A stretch of DNA of 64,000 nucleotides from Mesorhizobium sp. Z1-4 (GCF_004000235.1 NZ_RCIO01000001.1:930001-994000), one strand, 5' to 3'; shown: positions 1 to 10,223, counted from the stretch's first letter. Numbers and translations are program-made. Notes: generated by a model not told the origin, from the sequence alone.

Positions 1-246
1 CGGAGCAGGGGCCTCGGGCGCACGGGGTGCAGCCGCCGGCCGCGGTTTGAAAACCGTCGCCGCCTCAGACTTTTCGTCCGGGCGCGAAAACTTGCGCTTC
101 TTGGTTTCGACAACGACCGACTTGGAGCGCCCGTGAGAAAAACTCTGGCGCACCATTCCCTGTTCGACGGAAGGTCTCTTCAACGTCAGCGTCTTCTTGC
201 CGCCAACGCTCAGGGTCTTGTCATCGCTCGATTTCGTATCGCTCAT
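1..246 (-). CDS. infB: Translation initiation factor IF-2, N-terminal part (runs off the window)
   Basis: The reverse strand from 246 reads ATG and stays open to the window edge, giving the first 82 residues of a longer protein. The segment [16 protein letters not shown] followed by an S-rich, K/R-rich stretch is the typical start of rhizobial IF-2; the GTPase core lies outside the window. IF-2 places initiator tRNA on the 30S subunit. Its ATG overlaps the stop of the upstream ylxR-like gene (ATGA), so the two are translationally coupled at the end of the rimP-nusA-ylxR-infB operon. Only the disordered leader can be seen, so the call rests on this segment plus gene order. Confidence 0.88.
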   Translation of the reverse strand, partial: MSDTKSSDDKTLSVGGKKTLTLKRPSVEQGMVRQSFSHGRSKSVVVETKKRKFSRPDEKSEAATVFKPRPAAAPRAPEAPAP

Positions 247-893
247 TCCGTATCCTTTGTCGGCGTCGTCTGCTCAGGCTCCGGTGCACTGGCTGCCGCC
301 GGGGTGTCGAACCCGGAACGGTAGCGGTCGAGTGCAACCGCGCGCCTCAGCGCCGCCTTGCCCGCCTCGGAGGCGAGCAGGGCAGCATGTATCACATTTG
401 TTGCCCCCAATGCCAAACCCAATTCCGTTTCGGAAAAGAGCCTGAATGCCGGAATATCGGGGCCTCCGGCAGATTTGGTTGCGTGTCTGGCCTGGGCGAG
501 CTTGCGCACCCCGTCATCGGACGCTTCCGCCGCATGGAAGACGGCGGCCGCTTTGCCGGAGCGCACCGCGCTATCCACTTTCGCTGCGCCAAGTGCCACA
601 AGGCCGGCCTTGCGGGCAAGTCCCAGAGCGCCAAGCGTTGCCGTGGCCAGAAGACGATCGACCATGTGCCCGAGTTCGGGCGGCACGGTAACGCCGGTCT
701 TCAGCGCCCTGGAGAAAAGATTCTTTGCGGCAGCCCGCTCGACTGAAACGCGGTCCGCCGTGACCCAGCAGCCGCGCCCCGGAAGCTTGCGCTTGATATC
801 TGGAACGACCGAGCCGTCAGGCCCCGCGACAAAACGCAGTAGCGCATCGGCTTCCTGCGTCTGCCGCGTCACAATGCATGTGCGGTCGTTCAT
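243..893 (-). CDS. ylxR: YlxR (DUF448) RNA-binding protein fused to an L7Ae-like domain
   Basis: This 216-residue protein sits between nusA and infB, the classic ylxR position. Residues 1-75 match the YlxR/DUF448 fold (RTCIVTRQ near the start, then GRGCWVT and a following helix that usually binds RNA). Residues after about 90 ([16 protein letters not shown]...) look like a YlxQ/L7Ae-type RNA-binding domain, an arrangement common in alphaproteobacteria. In Firmicutes YlxR modulates RNase P; the role here is not established. The start at 893 is chosen because the frame extends upstream into nusA while the family signature begins at MNDRTC. The stop overlaps the infB start by four bases. Confidence 0.85.
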   Translation of the reverse strand: MNDRTCIVTRQTQEADALLRFVAGPDGSVVPDIKRKLPGRGCWVTADRVSVERAAAKNLFSRALKTGVTVPPELGHMVDRLLATATLGALGLARKAGLVALGAAKVDSAVRSGKAAAVFHAAEASDDGVRKLAQARHATKSAGGPDIPAFRLFSETELGLALGATNVIHAALLASEAGKAALRRAVALDRYRSGFDTPAAASAPEPEQTTPTKDTE

Positions 894-939
894 TTCGATC
901 AAGGTCCACTCCGGACTGGGCAGCCAGCGGCAACATGGC

Positions 940-2550
940 TTACGCTTCGGACACGGCCGCTTCGGCCTCGTCCTCAGCATCTGCATTGTCGCCGGCAAGA
1001 TCTTCCTCGGTCACCCAGCCAGCCATCAGGCGGGCCGACATCACCATTTGCTCGGCGTCGGCGCGCGTCACATCAAAGGGTGAGAAAACGCCGTCGAAGA
1101 ACTTGGTCTCGCCGTCCTTGCGCTCACGCCAGCCGACGAGATCGTCAACCGCGTAACCGGCGAAATCCTCGACCGATTTCACGCCGTCCTCGCCCAGCGC
1201 CACCATCATGGCGGTGGTGATGCCGGGGATTTCGCGCACTGCGTCCTCGACACCCAACTCCTTGCGGCGGGCGTCGCGTTCGGCCTCGATGCGCTCCAGA
1301 TATTCGCGGGCGCGCGCCTGAATTTCCTCGGCGGTCTCGTCGTCGAAGCCTTCGATGGACGCAACTTCGTCCTGATCGACATAAGCGACTTCCTCTACCG
1401 AGGAGAAGCCTTCCGAGGCCAGCACCTGGCCGACCATCTCGTCGACATTGAGCGCCTCCATGAAGAGGTTCGAGCGGTCGACGAATTCCTTCTGGCGGCG
1501 CTGCGATTCCTCTTCCTCGGTCAGGATGTCGATGTCCCAGCCGGTCAGCTGCGAGGCAAGGCGGACATTCTGGCCGCGGCGGCCGATGGCCAGCGACAGC
1601 TGATCGTCGGGAACAACGACTTCGATGCGCTCGGCATCCTCGTCCAGCACCACCTTGGCGACTTCGGCCGGCTGCAGCGCGTTGACGATGAACGTCGCTG
1701 CGTTGTCGTTCCACGGAATGATGTCGATCTTCTCGCCCTGCAGTTCGCCGACGACTGCCTGCACGCGCGAACCGCGCATACCGACGCAGGCGCCGACCGG
1801 GTCGATCGAGCTGTCCCGCGAAATGACCGCGATCTTGGCGCGCGAGCCCGGATCGCGGGCAACCGACTTGATCTCGATGATGCCGTCGTAAATCTCCGGC
1901 ACTTCCATGGCGAAGAGTTTGGCCATGAACTGCGGATGGGTGCGCGACAGGAAAATCTGCGGGCCGCGCTGCTCACGGCGCACGTCATAAACATATGCGC
2001 GCACGCGGTCGCCATATTTGAACAGCTCGCGCGGGATCAGTTCGTCGCGGCGCACGATCGCCTCGCCGCGGCCGAGGTCGACGATCACGTTGCCGTATTC
2101 GACACGCTTGACGGTGCCGTTGACGATCTCGCCGATGCGATCCTTGTATTCCTCATACTGGCGGTCGCGCTCGGCCTCGCGCACCTTCTGCACGATGACC
2201 TGCTTGGCCGACTGGGCGGCAATACGGCCGAAATCCATCGGCGGCAGCTGCTCGGCAAGGAAGTCTCCGGGCTGAGCGTCGGGATTGCGGGTGCGTGCGT
2301 CCTTGACCGAAAGCTGGGTCGCGGGATCCTCGACCTCGTCGACCACTTCCATCAGGCGCTGCAGCTTCATCTCGCCGGTCTGCGGGTTGATGTCGGCGCG
2401 GATATTGGTCTCCTGGCCATAACGCGAGCGCGCCGCCTTCTGGATGGCGTCGGCCATCGCGTCGATGACGATCGTCTTGTCGATCGACTTCTCGCGGGCG
2501 ACCGCATCGGCGATCTGCAAGAGTTCCAGCCTGTTCGCACTGACTGCCAT
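940..2550 (-). CDS. nusA: Transcription termination/antitermination factor NusA
   Basis: A 536-residue NusA. The N-terminal RNA-polymerase-binding domain (about 1-130) is followed by an S1 domain (around 135-200, [23 protein letters not shown]), two KH domains (about 230-345, with [15 protein letters not shown] and [15 protein letters not shown]) and a C-terminal acidic-repeat region (about 365-500) as in proteobacterial NusA. It acts on elongating RNA polymerase in pausing, termination and rRNA antitermination. It lies 48 bp after rimP and 46 bp before ylxR in the same operon. The length is normal for the order and no key element is missing. Confidence 0.97.
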   Translation of the reverse strand: MAVSANRLELLQIADAVAREKSIDKTIVIDAMADAIQKAARSRYGQETNIRADINPQTGEMKLQRLMEVVDEVEDPATQLSVKDARTRNPDAQPGDFLAEQLPPMDFGRIAAQSAKQVIVQKVREAERDRQYEEYKDRIGEIVNGTVKRVEYGNVIVDLGRGEAIVRRDELIPRELFKYGDRVRAYVYDVRREQRGPQIFLSRTHPQFMAKLFAMEVPEIYDGIIEIKSVARDPGSRAKIAVISRDSSIDPVGACVGMRGSRVQAVVGELQGEKIDIIPWNDNAATFIVNALQPAEVAKVVLDEDAERIEVVVPDDQLSLAIGRRGQNVRLASQLTGWDIDILTEEEESQRRQKEFVDRSNLFMEALNVDEMVGQVLASEGFSSVEEVAYVDQDEVASIEGFDDETAEEIQARAREYLERIEAERDARRKELGVEDAVREIPGITTAMMVALGEDGVKSVEDFAGYAVDDLVGWRERKDGETKFFDGVFSPFDVTRADAEQMVMSARLMAGWVTEEDLAGDNADAEDEAEAAVSEA

Positions 2551-2598
2551 GGGTGTCTCCTTATGCGCGCCGCCTGCCGGGCGGCCTGTGCATGTTCT

Positions 2599-3216
2599 CT
2601 ATTCCGGCCCGGCCTTACCGCCGGCGCGTTTCTGTTTCTTGCGCTCGTCGCGCAATTTACGGTCTTTCGCCAGTGCCTCTCGCACCAGCTCGTCTGTCAG
2701 AATCAGCTTGGCTTCGGCCATTGCTTCGTAGGGGATCGTCTGAGCCGCCTCTTCGCCCTCGGCTACCTGATCGCGCTCAAGCACGATGCTGTCGGCGCCA
2801 GTCTCCACGATCTTGCCGCGAAAGCGCTTGCGGCCGCCCACCATCACCGAGGTTTCGATCTTGGCGATGTGGCCAAGCGCGGCCTCGAAATCCGCTGCGC
2901 GGACCAGCGGCCTGTCGATACCGGGCGACGACATTTCCAGATTGTAGGCGCGGTCGATCGGGTCTTCGACATCGAGTGCCGGCGAAATCGCGTTGCTCGC
3001 CTCCTCGCAATCCTCGATGGTCATCGACCCATCAGGCCGCTCGGCCATGATCTGCAGCGTCAGGCCGTTCTGCGAGGACAACCGCACGCGCACCAGCCGC
3101 ATACCGATCGTGTCGAGCACGGGCGCGACAATGGCCGCAACGCGCGCATCGACACCGCTTTCACGAATGAAGCGGTCATCCTCGAACGGAGCGTCTGTAT
3201 GTGCCGGTTCCATCAA
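2599..3216 (-). CDS. rimP: Ribosome maturation factor RimP
   Basis: A 205-residue RimP (YhbC), needed for 30S subunit maturation. The N-terminal domain contains the family stretch [20 protein letters not shown] and [19 protein letters not shown]. The [13 protein letters not shown] motif follows and leads into an SH3-like C-terminal domain. It is the first gene of the rimP-nusA-ylxR-infB operon. Its start follows a leader that contains a strong intrinsic terminator, so expression of the whole operon probably depends on read-through. The K/R-rich tail after about residue 185 is usual in alphaproteobacteria. Confidence 0.95.
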   Translation of the reverse strand: MMEPAHTDAPFEDDRFIRESGVDARVAAIVAPVLDTIGMRLVRVRLSSQNGLTLQIMAERPDGSMTIEDCEEASNAISPALDVEDPIDRAYNLEMSSPGIDRPLVRAADFEAALGHIAKIETSVMVGGRKRFRGKIVETGADSIVLERDQVAEGEEAAQTIPYEAMAEAKLILTDELVREALAKDRKLRDERKKQKRAGGKAGPE

Positions 3217-3246
3217 GCCCCTGGTGACATGCTCAGGGCCGGTAAC

Positions 3247-3277
3247 AAAAAAGAGCGGGACCGGGTGGACCCACTCT
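3247..3277 (-). terminator. rimP leader: intrinsic terminator / putative attenuator ahead of rimP
   Basis: On the minus strand an 8-bp stem AGAGTGGG / CCCGCTCT (one G-U pair) with a 10-nt loop is followed by six or so U residues, ending only about 30 nt before the rimP ATG. There is no room for a promoter between it and rimP, so it should lie inside the rimP transcript. This matches the alphaproteobacterial rimP leader family described as a candidate attenuator. It may also end transcripts arriving from the ocd gene upstream. Confidence 0.75.
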
Positions 3278-3305
3278 TCGTCATATCGACCAAGAATTTG
3301 AAGCC

Positions 3306-3334
3306 GATATAACGCCGCGGACGCTCGGATGCAA
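3306..3334 (-). promoter_or_regulatory. Candidate promoter for the rimP operon
   Basis: On the minus strand TTGCAT and TATATC are separated by 17 nt, placing transcription start near 3299. That gives a leader of about 80 nt containing the terminator hairpin. The -10 agrees with the rhizobial CTATAT preference; the -35 match is moderate. A GC-rich inverted repeat (GCCGCGG / CCGCGGC, 3314-3344) overlaps the spacer and could be a weak ocd terminator. Confidence 0.45.
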
Positions 3335-3348
3335 GGGCCGCGGCTGTT

Positions 3349-4407
3349 TCAGGCCGGCTGCGGCTCGGCCCGCATCAGCATACCGAACAGATCGCGCGGA
3401 TCGTCCGGGTCGGCCAGAAGATCGAGGCGGTCGAAATAAGGCAACTTGCCGAGCAGGCCCCGCACATAACGAAGTGCGGAAAAGTCCTCCACCGCGAAGC
3501 CGACCGAATCGAACAGCGTGATCTGATCCCGCCCGGTCCGGCCCGCGATGCGTCCGTCGATCACCTGCCAGAGCTCATTGACTTTGTGGTCCGGGTCGAG
3601 CTGCTGGATTTCGCCCTCGATGCGGGTCTGCGGCGGGTATTCGACGAAAATTTCGGAACGCAGCAGGATGTCGCGGTGAAGCTCCGTCTTGCCAGGACAG
3701 TCGCCGCCGACCGCGTTGATGTGGATACCGGGGCCGACCATGTTGTCGGTCAGGATCGTCGCATACTGCTTGTCGGCGGTTACGGTGGTGATGATATCGG
3801 CACCCTCGACCGCCTCCTGCCCGGAGCCGAAGATCTCGATATCGAAGCCGTGTGGTGCCAGGTTGCGCGCGCAGCGCTCGCTCGCCGAACGGTCGATATC
3901 GTAGAGGCGCAAGCGGTCGGTTCCGACCAGTGCCTTGAAGGCGAGCGCCTGAAACTCCGACTGCGCGCCATTGCCTATGATGGTCATCGTGCGACTTTCC
4001 TGCGGTGCCAGATAGCGGGCGGCAAGCGCCGACATCGCAGCCGTGCGCAGCGCAGTCAGCATGGTCATTTCAGTGATCAGGACCGGGTAGCCGTTGCCGA
4101 CTTCGGCCATGACGCCGAATGCCGTCACGGTCTGGCGGCCCGACTTGGTGTTTTTGGGATGGCCGTTCACATATTTGAAGCCGTAGTTGATGCCATCGCT
4201 CGTCGGCATCAGCTCGATGACGCCCTCGTGCGAGTGCGACGCCACGCGCGGCGTCTTGTCGAACAGCTCCCAACGCCTGAAATCGGCCTCGATGCAGCCT
4301 GCCAGTTCGGTCATGAACCGCTCGATGCCTGTCGCATGCACGATACGCATCATGTTCTCAACGCTGACAAACGGCACAAGCGCCAGATCGGACGGGGCGT
4401 AACCCAT
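3349..4407 (-). CDS. ocd: Ornithine cyclodeaminase
   Basis: A 352-residue member of the ornithine cyclodeaminase / mu-crystallin family. This family turns L-ornithine into L-proline and ammonia using bound NAD. The Rossmann segment MTIIGNGAQSEFQALAF (about residues 140-156) carries the GxGxQ nucleotide-binding motif, and ADIITTVTADK plus NAVGGDCPGKTELH follow as in characterised enzymes of the bacterial plant-associated type. It begins one base after the arginase stop (TGATATG), so the two form a coupled arginase-OCD operon for the path arginine to ornithine to proline. Confidence 0.9.
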   Translation of the reverse strand: MGYAPSDLALVPFVSVENMMRIVHATGIERFMTELAGCIEADFRRWELFDKTPRVASHSHEGVIELMPTSDGINYGFKYVNGHPKNTKSGRQTVTAFGVMAEVGNGYPVLITEMTMLTALRTAAMSALAARYLAPQESRTMTIIGNGAQSEFQALAFKALVGTDRLRLYDIDRSASERCARNLAPHGFDIEIFGSGQEAVEGADIITTVTADKQYATILTDNMVGPGIHINAVGGDCPGKTELHRDILLRSEIFVEYPPQTRIEGEIQQLDPDHKVNELWQVIDGRIAGRTGRDQITLFDSVGFAVEDFSALRYVRGLLGKLPYFDRLDLLADPDDPRDLFGMLMRAEPQPA

Positions 4408-4408
4408 A

Positions 4409-5335
4409 TCAATAACTCCGGGTCGGGCGGTCCATAATGCGACGGCCCATCAAGCTTGCGGTGAGATCGACGAGCAGCTTGGCGGTGCGGCCGCGCTCGT
4501 CGAGGAAGGGGTTGAGCTCGACGATGTCGAGGCTGGTGACGAGCCCGCTGTCGGAGAGCATCTCCATCACCAGATGCGCCTCGCGGAGCGTGGCACCGCC
4601 CGGTACCGTGGTGCCGACCGCGGGCGCGACTTCGGGGTCGAGAAAGTCGACGTCGAGACTGACATGCAGCATGCCGTCGGCGGCTTCGACGCGGGCGGTG
4701 AAGTCGCGCAGCAGAGGCGCCGCGCCATGCTCGTCAATGGCGCGCATGTCGTGCACCGTCACACCCTGCGCCGTCAGCGCAGCGCGCTCGGCAGGGTCGA
4801 CACTGCGGGCGCCGAACACACAGATCCGTTCCGGCTCGACCCGCGCCGCAAGCGGAGGAAAAATCCCCTCGAAGCCCGGTTGCCCGCTGGCGTAGGCGAG
4901 CGGAACGCCGTGCAGGTTTCCGCTCGTCGTCGTATCAAGCGTGTGGAAATCCGGATGCGCGTCGAGCCAGAGCACAAAAAGCGGGCGCCCTGCTTCAGCT
5001 GCGCGCCGCGCGACGCCCGCCAGGGTGCCTGCGGACAAGGAATGGTCGCCACCGAGGAAGATCGGCATGGCACCGCCGCTGGCCTCATACGCTGCGGCCG
5101 ACAGCGCCTCGGTCCAGGCGACGATCTCGGGCAGCGACTTCAGCGAGCCGTTGTCGTGCCGGATCGGACGCGGCGGCGGCGGAACGACCGCGCCATGATC
5201 GGAGACGTCATGGCCAAGTTCCCTGAGGGCTGTGACAAGCCCGGCGGTGCGTAGTGCGCTCGGCCCCATTTCGCAGCCCAGCTGGCTCGCGCCGTCCTGC
5301 ACCGGTGCACCGACCACATGGCATCGCATTGCCAA
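4409..5335 (-). CDS. rocF: Arginase
   Basis: A 308-residue ureohydrolase with all manganese-binding motifs: GGDHS (about 94-98), DAHPDFHT (about 126-133) and SLDVDFLDP (about 227-235). These ligate the binuclear Mn centre that hydrolyses arginine to ornithine and urea. Length and the EMGPSALRTAGL N-terminal segment fit true arginases rather than agmatinases. It is co-transcribed with ocd and diverges from an Lrp/AsnC gene, the usual layout for arginine-induced catabolism in rhizobia and agrobacteria. An alternative ATG lies two codons inside the chosen start. Confidence 0.92.
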   Translation of the reverse strand: MAMRCHVVGAPVQDGASQLGCEMGPSALRTAGLVTALRELGHDVSDHGAVVPPPPRPIRHDNGSLKSLPEIVAWTEALSAAAYEASGGAMPIFLGGDHSLSAGTLAGVARRAAEAGRPLFVLWLDAHPDFHTLDTTTSGNLHGVPLAYASGQPGFEGIFPPLAARVEPERICVFGARSVDPAERAALTAQGVTVHDMRAIDEHGAAPLLRDFTARVEAADGMLHVSLDVDFLDPEVAPAVGTTVPGGATLREAHLVMEMLSDSGLVTSLDIVELNPFLDERGRTAKLLVDLTASLMGRRIMDRPTRSY

Positions 5336-5407
5336 CTCCCAAATCAGTTTCCGGCCTCAATCAAGAGCTTTGCGATGGCAATGTGAACAATGATATTTGG
5401 CAGAAAT

Positions 5408-5424
5408 TGATATATGCATTATCA
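5408..5424. promoter_or_regulatory. Candidate Lrp/AsnC operator between arginase and its divergent regulator
   Basis: The sequence TGATA-N7-TATCA forms a 17-bp inverted repeat with an internal ATGCAT. It lies in the 120-bp AT-rich divergent region, 73 bp upstream of arginase and just upstream of the Lrp start. Size and symmetry fit Lrp-family sites; a second TGATATTTGG element lies nearby at about 5390. Confidence 0.4.
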
Positions 5425-5455
5425 TTTCGGCAGACTGTTCGATCAAATTGGAAAA

Positions 5456-5893
5456 ATGGACGATCTGGACCGCTCGCTGGTGACGCTGTTGCGTCACAAC
5501 GCCCGCCGCAGCATATCCGATTTTGCGCAGGAGCTCGGTGTATCGCGGGCCACCGTGCGCTCGCATATCCAGCGGCTGGAGAACAGCGGCGAAATTCTCG
5601 GCTATACCGTTATCCTGCGCGCCGACGCGGTGGATCAGCGCGTGCGCGGCATCATGATGATCGAAGTCGAGGGGCATTCGGCCGACAAGGTTATCCGCGC
5701 GCTTGGAGGACTGGCCGAGGTCGGCACCGTTCACACCACAAACGGGCGCTGGGACCTTATCGCCGAAGTCGGCACCCACACTCTGACGGATTTTGATGCG
5801 GTGCTTCGGCGCATCAGGCTTATCCCCGGCATCACCGGCAGCGAGACGAGCCTGTTTCTGGCGACACCGCGCAGCACCACCGCACGGCTTTAG
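5456..5893 (+). CDS. Lrp/AsnC-family transcriptional regulator (likely arginine catabolism)
   Basis: A 145-residue Lrp/AsnC protein. An N-terminal winged helix (LDRSLVTLLRHNARRSISDFAQ, then VSRATVRSHIQRLENSGEILGYTVIL) is followed by an AsnC/RAM ligand-binding domain (IRALGGLAEVGTVHTTNGRWDLIAEV). The start at 5456 (MDDLDRS) matches the family; an ATG at 5414 in the same frame lies inside the candidate operator and lacks a ribosome-binding site. Divergent placement from arginase and ocd suggests it is their arginine- or ornithine-responsive activator and that it represses itself, but the sequence cannot show the effector. Confidence 0.88.
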   Translation: MDDLDRSLVTLLRHNARRSISDFAQELGVSRATVRSHIQRLENSGEILGYTVILRADAVDQRVRGIMMIEVEGHSADKVIRALGGLAEVGTVHTTNGRWDLIAEVGTHTLTDFDAVLRRIRLIPGITGSETSLFLATPRSTTARL

Positions 5894-5912
5894 AGCTGGA
5901 CTGCTGAAGCGA

Positions 5913-6611
5913 TCAAACTCGTATGAAGGTGAGGTAGGCGGGGGTGCGTTCCTCGCGGATCGCCTTCGCCTCATACCGCGTGCCCGGCCACCCGGGATAC
6001 GGCTTGCGCCAGTCATCGGCGGAGGCTGCCTGCCATTGAAACGCCGGGTGCGAACGGCAGGCCAGCAGCGTCCAGTTCACATAGGTGTCGATGTCGGAGG
6101 CGAAGCGGAATTCCGCACCCGCGCGCATGACCCGCACGAAACGGTCGAGATTGACGGCACTAACGAAGCGGCGTTTCCAATGGCGCTTTTTCGGCCAAGG
6201 GTCGGGATAAAGCAGGTCGATACCCGCAAGCGATGCCTCCGGCAGCCAGTCGAGCAGCTGCGTCGCGTCATCGTCATAGAGGCGCAGGTTCGGCCGCGGG
6301 TCGTCCGACAGAGCCGAAACCAGCTTCGCCATACCATTGTGAAAAGGCTCGACGCCGATAAACCCCGCCTCAGGCATGGCGGCCGACCGATGATGCAGGT
6401 GTTCACCGCCGCCGAAGCCGATTTCGAGGCGGACTTCGGTAACCGGCACCGGGAACAGTTTTTCCAGAGGCGCGGGCGGCGCCGAGGCCAGGTCGACCTT
6501 CAGCGCCGGCAGTGTCTTTTCGAGCGCAGCCTGCTGCGCCGGCCTGAGCGCCTTGCCGCGACGGCGGCCGAAAAAAGCCTCCGTCGCGCGGCTTGGTCTA
6601 TCGCCAGGCAT
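5913..6611 (-). CDS. trmB: tRNA (guanine-46-N7)-methyltransferase TrmB
   Basis: A 232-residue Rossmann-fold methyltransferase that makes m7G46 in the tRNA variable loop using SAM. The SAM-binding motif [15 protein letters not shown] (about 60-74), the GVEPFHNG acidic motif and the diagnostic [16 protein letters not shown] stretch (about 135-150) identify TrmB, and the C-terminal [18 protein letters not shown] is typical. It starts 15 bp after metK, the SAM synthetase that feeds it, and probably shares its transcript. Confidence 0.95.
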   Translation of the reverse strand: MPGDRPSRATEAFFGRRRGKALRPAQQAALEKTLPALKVDLASAPPAPLEKLFPVPVTEVRLEIGFGGGEHLHHRSAAMPEAGFIGVEPFHNGMAKLVSALSDDPRPNLRLYDDDATQLLDWLPEASLAGIDLLYPDPWPKKRHWKRRFVSAVNLDRFVRVMRAGAEFRFASDIDTYVNWTLLACRSHPAFQWQAASADDWRKPYPGWPGTRYEAKAIREERTPAYLTFIRV

Positions 6612-6626
6612 TGCGCATCACGCGTC

Positions 6627-7868
<1,242 letters not shown>

Positions 7869-7886
7869 GGGTGACCCCTCTCGAAC

Positions 7887-7922
7887 AAAAGAAAAGCGGC
7901 ATGCGCTGCCGCCGGAAGCGGC
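7887..7922 (-). promoter_or_regulatory. metK leader with two mutually exclusive hairpins, the second a terminator
   Basis: On the minus strand a hairpin GCCGC-TTCCG-GCGGC (7922 to 7908) shares its 3' arm with a second hairpin GCGGCA-GCGCA-TGCCGC (7912 to 7896). The second hairpin is followed by TTTTCTTTT, so it is an intrinsic terminator. It ends 18 nt before the metK GTG and lies downstream of the likely promoter, so it would be inside the metK mRNA. The layout is that of an antiterminator/terminator switch; the trigger is unknown. Confidence 0.6.
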
Positions 7923-7927
7923 TTTGC

Positions 7928-7954
7928 ATTATCCAGCGCGTTCCGGTGCGTCAA
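7928..7954 (-). promoter_or_regulatory. metK promoter
   Basis: The minus strand shows TTGACG (7954-7949) and GATAAT (7933-7928) 15 nt apart. With the rhizobial -35 form CTTGAC the spacing to ATAATG is 17 nt. Predicted transcription start is around 7921-7925, immediately before the first leader hairpin. Confidence 0.6.
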
Positions 7955-8023
7955 GCGCGCCGCATCGCTTGGGCGATCCGTGGGCGGTAATTTGAGGCGA
8001 TAACGGACTGAAACCCGCCTGGA

Positions 8024-8434
8024 CTACTTTTCGTCAGCCAGACTTTCGGTCAACTCGACGATCTTCTTGCGCACCGCAGGGTCGGTGATCTTGACGAAGG
8101 CGCGGTTGAGCCGGAGCCCTTCGGTGCTTGAGAGGAAATCGACGACATAGTTGGCAGACGCGCCTTCGGCGAGGCCTCCGCCCGGGGCATTGTCCATGCC
8201 GGGCGCTCCTTCAAAGAAGAAGGCGGGCGGTACGCTGAGGATGGAGGCGATCGCCTGCAGCCGGCTGGCACCAACGCGGTTCGTGCCCTTCTCGTATTTC
8301 TGGATCTGCTGGAAGGTGATGCCCAACATCTCGCCGAGCTTTTCCTGGCTCATCTCGAGCATGTTGCGGCGCAGCCTGATGCGACTGCCAACGTGAGCGT
8401 CGATGGGATTCGGCTTCTTTTTGTTATCGCTCAT
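8024..8434 (-). CDS. praR: PraR/PhrR-type helix-turn-helix regulator
   Basis: A 136-residue Xre-family protein with an HTH domain at about residues 14-70 (RIRLRRNMLEMSQEKLGEMLGI, then FQQIQKYEKGTNRVGASRL) and a short C-terminal region. Its location directly upstream of metK and downstream of lnt, plus near-perfect family signatures, mark it as the rhizobial PraR/PhrR protein. In Rhizobium and Sinorhizobium this protein is linked to biofilm, quorum-sensing and acid-stress control. The DNA sites it binds are not evident here. A metK promoter lies in the 155 bp after it, so praR and metK are at least partly separate transcription units. Confidence 0.85.
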   Translation of the reverse strand: MSDNKKKPNPIDAHVGSRIRLRRNMLEMSQEKLGEMLGITFQQIQKYEKGTNRVGASRLQAIASILSVPPAFFFEGAPGMDNAPGGGLAEGASANYVVDFLSSTEGLRLNRAFVKITDPAVRKKIVELTESLADEK

Positions 8435-8534
8435 GAACCGGCTTCATTTGCCCTTGCGTTCAGGTGTATCCCGCCTGACGTAGGGGAACCTGCCAACCAT
8501 TCTGCACAACCGGAAGTTAGCTGACAATGCAGAT

Positions 8535-10223
8535 TTACTCCCTTAGCGATTTCTGACGCCACTGAAGCAATGCCGCAAGCAGGGTGAAAGCCAGAACGAT
8601 GGCCCATCCTGTCGTACCGGCGAACGACGTCCGCAAACTGTCGGCAGGCGCCAAAGGCACAGCAACGTCGAGCGTGCCAACGGCATCGAGCGCCAAAGCA
8701 TCGACCAGACGCCCACGCGAGTCGATCACAGCGGACAGGCCGTTGTTGGCCGCGCGCACCAGAGGCCGCCCCGCCTCCACGGCGCGCAGCTGCGCCTGCC
8801 TCAGATGTTGATAGGGACCGGGCGAATACCCGAACCAGCCGTCATTGGTGACGTTGACGATCAACGCGGCATCCCGGCTCTCGTGCACGGCGATGCCGGG
8901 AAAGATAACCTCGTAGCAGATATACGGGACAGCGCTGACGCCATCCGAGACATCGATGGCGTGGCGCGAGCCGCCGCGCGAAAACCCGCCCGGCAGCTCG
9001 ACAAGCTTGGTTATCCCCAGCCTGGAAAGCACCGCCTCCAGCGGAACGAACTCTCCCAGCGGCACAAGGTGAACCTTGTCCACGGCATCATACATCACGC
9101 CAGCCGAGTTGATGGCCACAACCGAATTGTAGAAGCGCGCCTCCGGGTCGGCAGCGTTTTCGCCTTCGATACGCACGGCGCCGGCCAACAACACCTGGTC
9201 GTCCCGCACCAGTTCACCGATGGCCGATAGCGCGTCCGGCCGGTCCTGGAGAATGAAAGGTACTGATGTTTCGGGCCAGAGGATCAGTGCGGGGCGTATC
9301 GCTTCCTGCGTGTCCTGTTCGGCCGACAGATCCAGAAACGTCCTGAAAATGCGGTCGCGGACAGCCGCGTTCCATTTTTCCGACTGGTCGATCGAGGGCT
9401 GGACAATTCTGGTCTGGAGCGTGGCGTCGCCCTCGGCAGGCAGAGAAAGCCGCACAAAACCGAACCCTGCATGAAGAACCACCAAAAACGCCGCAAGCGC
9501 CATGCCGGTGCGAACGTGTTTATTGCCGGCCAGCAGGGCGGGCAGCGCAAAAACGAAAACCGCAAGCGCGTTCATACCGGTCATGCCGACAATGCCGGCC
9601 GACTGCATGAGCATCGGCGTCGGCATGACGGCATAGCCGACCGCGTTCCACGGAAAGCCGGTGAAGAGCATGGCGCGCAGCCACTCCGCGATGCCGAATG
9701 CCGCGGCAAGTGCCGCAATGCGGCCAAGTCCATCCGCCCAGAACGGGCGCGCGAGCGCGGCGGCAACGCCATAGAACACGGCGAGAATCGCGGGAAGAAC
9801 AAGAACCGCGATCGGAAGCGCCCAGGCATAACGCTCGAAGTCGGTCAGCATCGCGTTGCCGACCCACCACAGGCCTCCGGCGAAATAACCGAAACCGAAC
9901 CACCAGCCGGTGACAAACGGCGCGGCGAACCTTTGCATCCTGCCGCTTCCCGAATCCGCCGCGGCACCATCGAGCAGCCAGACAAGGACTGGGAATGAAA
10001 TCAGGCAGACGGCGAAAAAGTCGAACGGCGCCTGCGAGAAGGATGCGAGACCGCCGGCAGCGAATGCCAGGATCAACCGGCGCCAGCCATGCAGGAGGAG
10101 CAGCCGCGAGGCGAGACGGCTGAGGCGGCCTTCCCGCGCCTCGAACGCAACACCAAAAACGTCATCGGCCGAGTCTGCGGTCGATCCCGATTGCGCATTG
10201 TCGAGGTTCTGGGTGCGAATCAC
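8535..10223 (-). CDS. lnt: Apolipoprotein N-acyltransferase
   Basis: A 562-residue inner-membrane enzyme that adds the third acyl chain to lipoproteins. Six or more hydrophobic segments fill roughly residues 45-245, followed by a nitrilase-like periplasmic domain. The catalytic Glu-Lys-Cys triad is visible as WPETSVPF, DKVHLVPLGEF and YICYEVIFP, and a last membrane helix lies near the C-terminus. The first 30 or so residues are acidic and not typical, so the true start may be an internal site nearer LSRLASRLLLLHGW. In Sinorhizobium the equivalent gene (actA) next to phrR is needed for acid tolerance, and the same adjacency holds here. Confidence 0.92.
   Translation of the reverse strand: MIRTQNLDNAQSGSTADSADDVFGVAFEAREGRLSRLASRLLLLHGWRRLILAFAAGGLASFSQAPFDFFAVCLISFPVLVWLLDGAAADSGSGRMQRFAAPFVTGWWFGFGYFAGGLWWVGNAMLTDFERYAWALPIAVLVLPAILAVFYGVAAALARPFWADGLGRIAALAAAFGIAEWLRAMLFTGFPWNAVGYAVMPTPMLMQSAGIVGMTGMNALAVFVFALPALLAGNKHVRTGMALAAFLVVLHAGFGFVRLSLPAEGDATLQTRIVQPSIDQSEKWNAAVRDRIFRTFLDLSAEQDTQEAIRPALILWPETSVPFILQDRPDALSAIGELVRDDQVLLAGAVRIEGENAADPEARFYNSVVAINSAGVMYDAVDKVHLVPLGEFVPLEAVLSRLGITKLVELPGGFSRGGSRHAIDVSDGVSAVPYICYEVIFPGIAVHESRDAALIVNVTNDGWFGYSPGPYQHLRQAQLRAVEAGRPLVRAANNGLSAVIDSRGRLVDALALDAVGTLDVAVPLAPADSLRTSFAGTTGWAIVLAFTLLAALLQWRQKSLRE

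Noticed and set aside
1936-3312. Plus-strand frame of 458 codons opposite nusA and rimP
   Set aside because: It is the mirror of two unambiguous genes in high-GC DNA, has no ribosome-binding site and no family resemblance.
7869-8023. SAM-II riboswitch before metK
   Set aside because: The leader after the promoter is only about 55 nt and I could not fit the SAM-II pseudoknot; called a hairpin attenuator instead.
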